A DNA stretch of 64,000 nucleotides from an uncultured Collinsella sp. GTDB taxonomy: Bacteria > Actinomycetota > Coriobacteriia > Coriobacteriales > Coriobacteriaceae. Both the position numbers and the translations under genes were made by a program. Of the stretch, positions 59,189 through 64,000 are shown one piece after another. The stretch covers positions 62,001-126,000 of the forward strand of contig UQIB01000001.1 in NCBI GenBank assembly GCA_900541015.1, given 5' to 3'. Position 1 is the stretch's first letter, and each line of letters begins with the position of its first letter. The notes under the pieces were generated by a model. The model saw only the letters and a program-made list of their open reading frames with translations, searched no databases and was not told the origin of the DNA.

Positions 59189-60127
59189 ATGACTACCGAT
59201 CAGCCGATTGATGTTGCGATTATCGGTGGAGGCCCCGCGGGCTATGCTGCCGCCATTTACGCTGCGCGTGCCAACCTGACGACGACCGTGATTGAGCAGG
59301 GCATGTCGGGTGGACAGATCGCCACGACCAATGAAGTCGAGAACTATCCGGGCATTCCGCTCTTGAGTGGCGCCGAACTCGGCGAGCATTTTCAGCAACA
59401 TGCAGAGGGGCTGGGAGCGCAGGTTACATGGAGCATGGTTACGGGTATCGATTACGATGCCGATGCAGCGCTGTTTACGGTGCATCACGATATGGGCGAT
59501 ACGCTTGCCTCGAGCGTTATCGCTTGCATGGGTGCCACGCCGCGTCCGGCAGGTTTCGCTGGCGAGGATACCTATCGCGGTCGTGGCGTTTCATATTGCG
59601 CAACATGTGACGGCATGTTCTTCCGCGGCAAACAGGTCTTTGTAATCGGTGGTGGCAATTCGGCATGCGAAGAGGCACTGTTCCTGTCAGACATTGCCAG
59701 CAGTGTGACCATCGTGCTGCGCCGCGACCAGTTCCGTGCGCCTGATGGTGTTGTTCAGAAAGTACTCGAAAAGGACAATATTACAGTTAGGTACCAAACT
59801 AGTATTGTGGAGCTCTCGGGCGACGCCATGCCAACGACGATCGCCTTTAAGGACAATTCATCCGGGGAAATTCATACCGAGTCATTTGAGCCCGGCTCTT
59901 TTGGCATCTTTGTCTATACCGGGACGCAACCCCATACCGAGCTTGTTGAACATCTAGTCGATCTGGCGCCTGATGGCGGCATTCTGACTGATGAATCCAT
60001 GGCGACCCGCACGCCAGGTCTATTTGCCGCTGGCGATATCCGTTCCAAGCGTTTACGCCAGGTTGTGACCGCGGTTTCTGACGGAGCCATAGCGGCAACC
60101 AGCGCATATGCATTTCTCCGTAGATAA
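59189..60127 (+). CDS. trxB: Thioredoxin reductase
   Basis: TrxB uses NADPH and FAD to reduce thioredoxin. FAD motif IIGGGPAGYAAAIYAARA (about 10-27), redox cysteines in SYCATCDGMFF (about 131-141), NADPH motif VIGGGNSACEEALFL, and the C-terminal GLFAAGDIRSKRLRQVVTA. Length 312 residues is typical. ATG at 59189 has GAGAGGA upstream. It appears monocistronic, closed by a hairpin terminator. A thioredoxin gene is not adjacent. Confidence 0.94.
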   Translation: MTTDQPIDVAIIGGGPAGYAAAIYAARANLTTTVIEQGMSGGQIATTNEVENYPGIPLLSGAELGEHFQQHAEGLGAQVTWSMVTGIDYDADAALFTVHHDMGDTLASSVIACMGATPRPAGFAGEDTYRGRGVSYCATCDGMFFRGKQVFVIGGGNSACEEALFLSDIASSVTIVLRRDQFRAPDGVVQKVLEKDNITVRYQTSIVELSGDAMPTTIAFKDNSSGEIHTESFEPGSFGIFVYTGTQPHTELVEHLVDLAPDGGILTDESMATRTPGLFAAGDIRSKRLRQVVTAVSDGAIAATSAYAFLRR

Positions 60128-60172
60128 GTACGATAATATATCTTATGTAATGTTGTTATCAATTTACTAAGT

Positions 60173-60217
60173 GGCGGGACGATGTATCAGTGCTCCGTCC
60201 CGCCAATTTTCTTGCCG
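60173..60217 (+). terminator. Terminator after trxB
   Basis: GGCGGGACG pairs with CGTCCCGCC around an 18-nt loop and is followed by AATTTTC. Confidence 0.82.
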
Positions 60218-60280
60218 GCTATGTGGTATGCAAAACTAGATTACGTAGAATACAATATAAAAAATGAACGGAGGACCTTT

Positions 60281-60892
60281 ATGAATCACGTTAAACACGT
60301 TATTCCGATGTCTGATTCGTCGGTCAGCATTAAGCCTGAGGATATTCAGCCCACTGTGCTGCCCGATGCATTTATTCAGTCCGATATCGTGCGCAAACTC
60401 AATACGTTGAGTCTGCCGCGCTATGACCAGTTGCCAAATGTGACGCTCTACCGCGACCAGGTCATTGAGTATGTTGCGCTGTGGATGGAGCCGCTGTCCA
60501 TTTGCGTTGAGCAACCCATCATTACGCCATCGATGATCAATAACTACGTAAAGGTCGGCCTAGTGCCTGCTCCGGTCAAAAAGCAATATGGCCGCGAGCA
60601 GATTGCCCGCCTGATCGCTATCTGCATCTTTAAACAGGTGCTACCTATTGCTGCTGTGCAGGCACTCTTTAACATTCAGCGTTTGAGCTACGATGCCCCG
60701 ACGGCCTTCGATTATGTGGTCGATCAGCTCGAGGCATCGATTCGTTCGGCGTTTTCCGTCGAGCAGACGCCGGTTCCCGATACGGCGCATCAGGTAACGC
60801 GTGAGTCGCTGCTTGTGCGCAGCGCGGTATCGTCCTTCGTTTCGAAGGCGTACCTGATGAGCTATCTCAAGTTCAACGGGTTTAATAGCTAG
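60281..60892 (+). CDS. DUF1836-domain putative DNA-binding regulator
   Basis: A 203-residue protein with the DUF1836 pattern: a MerR-like helix-turn-helix segment ITPSMINNYVKVGLVPAPVKK (positions about 87-107; ITPSMINNYVKVGLV is the recognition part), followed by YGREQIARLIAICIFKQVLP. DUF1836 proteins occur in anaerobic Firmicutes and Actinobacteria; targets are unknown. ATG at 60281 has GGAGG 6 nt upstream; the AT-rich DNA before it (TAGAAT, TACAAT near 60245) probably holds its promoter. It ends at a strong terminator. Confidence 0.8.
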   Translation: MNHVKHVIPMSDSSVSIKPEDIQPTVLPDAFIQSDIVRKLNTLSLPRYDQLPNVTLYRDQVIEYVALWMEPLSICVEQPIITPSMINNYVKVGLVPAPVKKQYGREQIARLIAICIFKQVLPIAAVQALFNIQRLSYDAPTAFDYVVDQLEASIRSAFSVEQTPVPDTAHQVTRESLLVRSAVSSFVSKAYLMSYLKFNGFNS

Positions 60893-60904
60893 TCGACGTA
60901 TAAA

Positions 60905-60952
60905 ACGGGCGGGATAAAGAGGCATCTGTCGCTTTATCCCGCCCGTATTTTT
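60905..60952 (+). terminator. Rho-independent terminator after the DUF1836 gene
   Basis: ACGGGCGGGATAAAG and CTTTATCCCGCCCGT form a perfect 15-bp stem with a 12-nt loop, then ATTTTT. Confidence 0.92.
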
Positions 60953-60965
60953 GCTTGGTTGGACT

Positions 60966-61832
60966 TTATTTGCCCGAAGCTACGCCCATGCCGTAGCCGA
61001 TGATTAGGCCGTGCATCTCGGCGTAATAGGAATCCAGGCCGTTGCAGGGCATGATGATGGTCTTGGAGCCGGGCCAATGCTCGACTATGCGGTCAGTAAG
61101 CGCCTGTGCTCCAGCTTCGTTCTCAACGTGATCGATGATGACCTCGCCGCCCGTAAAACCCTCGGCTTCCATGGTGTCGATGATCTTGTTGAGCATCTTC
61201 TTTTCGCCACGCGTGTGCCCGACGAGTTCGATTTTACCGGCCTCGCTCGCCGTGCCCAAAATGCGGATATTGAGCTTGTTGGCAATGACGCCGGCTGCCT
61301 TAGGGATACGTCCGGCTTTGGCCAGGTTTTCGTAATTGCACAAGCTGAAGAGGATTTTGCTGTTCTGCTCAAGGCTATCGAAGTATGCGCAAGCGTCCTC
61401 GAATGAGACATCCGGATTGCTTGCAAGATAGCGGTCGAACAGCAAGAAAATGAGGTCCATTTTGCCGCCAGCTGCGCGCGAATTGACTAGATGAATCTGC
61501 CGGTCGGGCTCCTCGGCAAGAACCATATCGCGAGCCGTGGCTGCTGCGTTGTAGCTGCCCGACACGCCCTCAGAGATCGGCATGCAGATGGTCTTGTCTG
61601 CCAATTTGAAGAGCTCGGCCCACTCCCCTACGCTGGGACAAGCGCTCGAAGAAGCGTTCGTCTCCGCCTGAACAGCGCAGTTGAGTTCATGAACATCGAG
61701 TGAAAGGTCATCGACGAATTCACGCTCCCCCACTCGAATTTTGAGGGGCGCAAATGCAAAGGTGGTATGGGGCGCAGTCGGTTGCCAATCGCGGAGGTTG
61801 CAGCTTGAATCGGAGATAAGTGCCCAGCTCAT
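60966..61832 (-). CDS. DegV-family fatty-acid-binding protein
   Basis: DegV proteins bind fatty acids; in Gram-positives some act as FakB partners of the fatty acid kinase FakA. The 288-residue product starts MSWALISDSSCNLRDW (the family D-S-x-x-D-L pattern is altered to DSSCNL), and contains ISEGVSGSYNAAATAR and KAGRIPKAAGVIANKLNI, the usual fatty-acid-site loops. It is monocistronic with a TATAAT-type promoter. Its partner FakA is not in the window. Confidence 0.9.
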   Translation of the reverse strand: MSWALISDSSCNLRDWQPTAPHTTFAFAPLKIRVGEREFVDDLSLDVHELNCAVQAETNASSSACPSVGEWAELFKLADKTICMPISEGVSGSYNAAATARDMVLAEEPDRQIHLVNSRAAGGKMDLIFLLFDRYLASNPDVSFEDACAYFDSLEQNSKILFSLCNYENLAKAGRIPKAAGVIANKLNIRILGTASEAGKIELVGHTRGEKKMLNKIIDTMEAEGFTGGEVIIDHVENEAGAQALTDRIVEHWPGSKTIIMPCNGLDSYYAEMHGLIIGYGMGVASGK

Positions 61833-61861
61833 AGAGGGTCCTTTCTAATTGTTCCTCAACA

Positions 61862-61867
61862 ATTATA
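61862..61867 (-). promoter_or_regulatory. -10 of degV
   Basis: Minus-strand TATAAT, 30 nt upstream of the degV ATG. The -35 position falls at the edge of the inverted repeat 61886-61924. Confidence 0.6.
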
Positions 61868-61885
61868 GCCATCTTGCAAACTGAA

Positions 61886-61924
61886 TGTGCGGCTATCTAG
61901 TTTTGAATACTAGATAGCCGCACA
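61886..61924. promoter_or_regulatory. Perfect 16-bp inverted repeat upstream of degV
   Basis: TGTGCGGCTATCTAGT and ACTAGATAGCCGCACA around a 7-nt spacer. No T-run follows on either strand. It abuts the degV -35 region, so an operator is as likely as a terminator. Confidence 0.65.
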
Positions 61925-61930
61925 ATATTA

Positions 61931-61975
61931 GAGAAAAACGAATGGACCTCGCGACTTAAAGCCACGAGGTCCACA
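61931..61975 (-). terminator. Terminator of the NlpC/P60 gene
   Basis: TGGACCTCG pairs with CGAGGTCCA around a 13-nt loop; on the minus strand TTCGTTTTTC follows. Confidence 0.85.
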
Positions 61976-61997
61976 TTCACACGCTGTGTAAGATGAC

Positions 61998-63125
61998 TTA
62001 GTAACGCACGAAGATATAATTGTTGTTCATGCCGGCAGCAACGGAGCTGATGATAACACCCGTGTTGTAGTCGGAAGCATGAATCATCTGACCACCACCG
62101 ATGTAAATGCCGGTGTGGTACGAGTTGACCACAACGTCACCGGGCTGCGGATCGGACACACGCGTCCAGCCCATAAAGGTGCCCGTGGTGCCCAGGCGGC
62201 AATAGCGACCAGTGAGGCAATAGCTAACAAAACCAGAGCAGTCGAAGCTGTTCGGGCCAATTCCGCCCCAGGAATAAGCACAACCAAGCTTGCTGTATGC
62301 ACGCGAGACAACAGAACCGCCATCGACGGACTGGCTCGGAGCAGAAGGCGTCGGAGCCGGAGCAGGCGTGGGGGGCTGCGGCGTCGGAGCAGGTGCCGGC
62401 GTAGGAGCCGGAGTGTTGCCGCCCTGGTTGTTGTTATTGCTGGTCTGGCCACCGTTGTTGGTGTTCTCGGTCGTACCGGCAGTCTCGTTGCTCACCGTGG
62501 CCTTCTCGGCGGTGCTGGCGTTGATGCCGGCCTGCAGCGCGGCGTTGGCTTCGGCCTCGGCGGCTAGTTCGGCCTGCAGCTGTGAATCCAGAGAGTTTAC
62601 GACGTTCTGGGCTTCAGCCTGCTGGGCGTTAAGCTCGTCGACCTTCTTTTGCGTGGCGGCGACGTTCTTTTCCTGCTCGGACTGCTTATCGGTGAGCTGC
62701 TGCTTAAGTTCCTTGACCTCTTGAATGGTCTGAGCTTGCTTATCAGAAACTTTGCCGTAGTAGAACAGACGATTGAGCATATCGCTCAGGTCATCGACAC
62801 CCGTCAGAACCTGAAGTAGGCTCAGACCGCCGGTTTTGTACTCACCGGCGACATAGGTCGAGAGCTTGGCCTGACCATCGGCGATCTCCTGCTGCTTTTG
62901 CGTGATCTCGCCGGCAGTCTGATCGAGCGCCTGCGTCTGCGTGGCGAGCTCATCGTAAATCTGCTGGGTTTGGGTACCGATCTGCTCGAGCTTCGTACGA
63001 GCGGCGGCAAGGTCGGATGCGGTATCGGCGTAGGCAGGAGCCGCGAGGCCCAAGCCCAAAACACAAGCGAGGGTTGCCGTAGCAGCGCAGCGTGCCATGT
63101 TTTTGTGCGTGTTTGCTGTGCGCAT
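61998..63125 (-). CDS. Secreted NlpC/P60 peptidoglycan hydrolase with N-terminal coiled coil
   Basis: A 375-residue exported endopeptidase. The signal peptide (about 1-33, ending APAYA) is followed by coiled-coil repeats (about 38-205) like those of RipA/PcsB/CwlO, a Pro/Ala/Thr-rich linker, and the NlpC/P60 domain with the catalytic cysteine in NSFDCSGFVSY, the histidine in SYHTGIYIGGG and HASDYN. It likely cuts stem peptides during growth or separation. ATG at 63125 has GGAAAGGA upstream. apt lies 32 nt upstream on the same strand. Confidence 0.92.
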   Translation of the reverse strand: MRTANTHKNMARCAATATLACVLGLGLAAPAYADTASDLAAARTKLEQIGTQTQQIYDELATQTQALDQTAGEITQKQQEIADGQAKLSTYVAGEYKTGGLSLLQVLTGVDDLSDMLNRLFYYGKVSDKQAQTIQEVKELKQQLTDKQSEQEKNVAATQKKVDELNAQQAEAQNVVNSLDSQLQAELAAEAEANAALQAGINASTAEKATVSNETAGTTENTNNGGQTSNNNNQGGNTPAPTPAPAPTPQPPTPAPAPTPSAPSQSVDGGSVVSRAYSKLGCAYSWGGIGPNSFDCSGFVSYCLTGRYCRLGTTGTFMGWTRVSDPQPGDVVVNSYHTGIYIGGGQMIHASDYNTGVIISSVAAGMNNNYIFVRY

Positions 63126-63157
63126 GTAGCTTCCTTTCCAGTAACTAAGGGTAACGG

Positions 63158-63688
63158 CTAGTCCACCGTCACCAGACTAAAGAGCTCCACATCGTCATTA
63201 GACGGCGTGAGCTTCTCGCGCGGGTTGAGAAACGCAAGCTCAAGGATACAACCGTAACCGACAAGCTTTGCGCCCATATCTCGCACCAGTTTACCTGTTG
63301 CCTCGACGGTTCCGCCCGTCGCGACCAAGTCGTCCAGAATCAACACGGTATCTTTAGAGCTGATAGCGTCGGCGTGGATCTCAATTGAATCGGTGCCGTA
63401 CTCGAGCTCGTAGCTCTGGCTTACGGTCTCGCGCGGCAGCTTGCCCGGTTTACGTGCGGGAACAAAGCCGGCGCCAAGGGCTACAGCCACCGGTACGCCA
63501 ACCATAAAGCCGCGGGCCTCGGGACCCACGACCTTGGTGATTCCCATGCCGGCAAAGTGCTCGGCGAGGGCATCGGTCATGGCTTTGAGCGCCTCGGGAT
63601 TGCCAAAGAGCGGCGTGATATCTTTAAAGATGACTCCGGGCTCGGGATAGTCGGGGATGTCGACGATTTGAGATTCGAAGTCGTACAT
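63158..63688 (-). CDS. apt: Adenine phosphoribosyltransferase
   Basis: Apt salvages adenine to AMP with PRPP. The PRPP motif VLILDDLVATGGT (about 115-127), DIPDYPEPGVIFKDITPLF at the N-terminus and EARGFMVGVPVAVALG are diagnostic. I chose the ATG at 63688 (176 residues, standard), 8 nt after AAAGG; an upstream ATG at 63703 is too close to it. The neighbours on the same strand are a partial unknown gene upstream and the NlpC/P60 gene downstream. Confidence 0.95.
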   Translation of the reverse strand: MYDFESQIVDIPDYPEPGVIFKDITPLFGNPEALKAMTDALAEHFAGMGITKVVGPEARGFMVGVPVAVALGAGFVPARKPGKLPRETVSQSYELEYGTDSIEIHADAISSKDTVLILDDLVATGGTVEATGKLVRDMGAKLVGYGCILELAFLNPREKLTPSNDDVELFSLVTVD

Positions 63689-63728
63689 TGCATGACCTTT
63701 CAATGGGTTGCCGATATTTCAGCTGAGG

Positions 63729-64000
63729 TTATTTGCCTGCGGTGGCGGTGCCGGATTGCGAAGGGGCGACGACCTTGAGTGGCTTTACGAGAGAATCCTC
63801 GTGCGAAGCCGGCATGGCTGTCTCTTCGTTTTTGGCCTTGGTGGACTCGGAGCGAGTGATTTCCTCATCGAGTGCATCGATGTCGGCGTCCTCGACCACG
63901 GCGTTGAGCGACTCAAAAACGCGGTTCTTGAGCAGTGCGGTGTGCACGCCCTCCGTCAGGTCGTGAAGCTTCTTAAACGCACGCTCGAGCTTGGCGTCGC
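63729..64000 (-). CDS. C-terminal end of an unidentified protein (start outside window)
   Basis: The frame is open to the window edge and reads DAKLERAFKKLHDLTEGVHT onward, ending in an Ala/Ser/Thr/Glu-rich hydrophilic tail and a TAA at 63729. About 90 residues are visible; they look helical then disordered, and I recognise no domain. Codon use fits the neighbours. It lies 40 nt upstream of apt on the same strand. Confidence 0.6.
   Translation of the reverse strand, partial: DAKLERAFKKLHDLTEGVHTALLKNRVFESLNAVVEDADIDALDEEITRSESTKAKNEETAMPASHEDSLVKPLKVVAPSQSGTATAGK

Noticed and set aside
1..64000. tRNA or rRNA genes
   Set aside because: The larger intergenic gaps were read for cloverleaf-like and T-loop patterns and none was found.

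Overview
The window looks like chromosomal backbone of a high-GC, anaerobic, Gram-positive actinobacterium of the Coriobacteriia, most likely Collinsella or a close relative. The clues are an actinobacterial integration host factor (mIHF), a fermentative AdhE, a pyr operon using the PyrK/PyrD type 1B pair, a SpoVS gene next to RNase Y, and dense housekeeping synteny with high-GC codon use. The genus is an inference from gene content. No rRNA, tRNA, CRISPR array, prophage or insertion sequence was found.

Layout. 1-4103 (+): end of a site-2 protease, ispG, proS. 4282-8238 (-): aminoglycoside-phosphotransferase-like kinase, adhE, rpmB. 8690-14013 (+): pyrR-pyrB-pyrC-pyrK-pyrD-pyrF behind a structured leader. 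14253-16663: mihF-gmk-rpoZ-thiI. 16877-21331: comEA-comEC-holA-rpsT. 21428-32924: lepA-dus-hemW, a membrane DnaJ variant, dnaJ, mtaB-phoH-ybeY-dgkA-era-recO. 33063-35738: rpsO, pnp. 36391-45446: rnj-ftsK-rodZ-yajQ-rimO-pgsA-cinA. 45704-47556: recA-recX. 47814-54486: rny, a GHKL ATPase, spoVS, miaB-miaA-hflX. 54471-57375: an acyltransferase-like membrane protein and lexA (-) divergent from a LysM division-inhibitor candidate, nrdR and dut (+). 57770-60892: glycolipid glucosyltransferase (-), trxB, a DUF1836 regulator. 60966-64000 (-): degV, NlpC/P60 hydrolase, apt and a partial gene.

Themes. Three RNA-decay enzymes (PNPase, RNase J, RNase Y) are present, and each has structured flanking DNA. 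An SOS module is visible: LexA, RecA, RecX and the LysM protein, with LexA boxes inside the recA promoter and in the lexA/LysM divergent region. Competence genes comEA-comEC and recA share an 11-bp-phased TTTGGTC motif upstream. Three methylthiotransferases (MtaB, RimO, MiaB) act on tRNA and ribosomal protein S12.

The most unusual structure is four large palindromic elements in two inverted pairs (35784-36202 and 57392-57756). All four share a core (CGCG.AGTTYCGCA.CG ... GAMTGT..GAGCA), but each has its own nearly perfect self-complementary outer arms, with compensatory changes between copies. One arm duplicates half of the pnp terminator in inverted orientation, which suggests the elements form or spread by inverted duplication of flanking DNA. 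Other oddities are a winged-helix-like insert in the site-2 protease, a DnaJ whose C-terminal domain is replaced by membrane segments, a repeated peptide motif in the FtsK linker, and a probably leaderless lepA.
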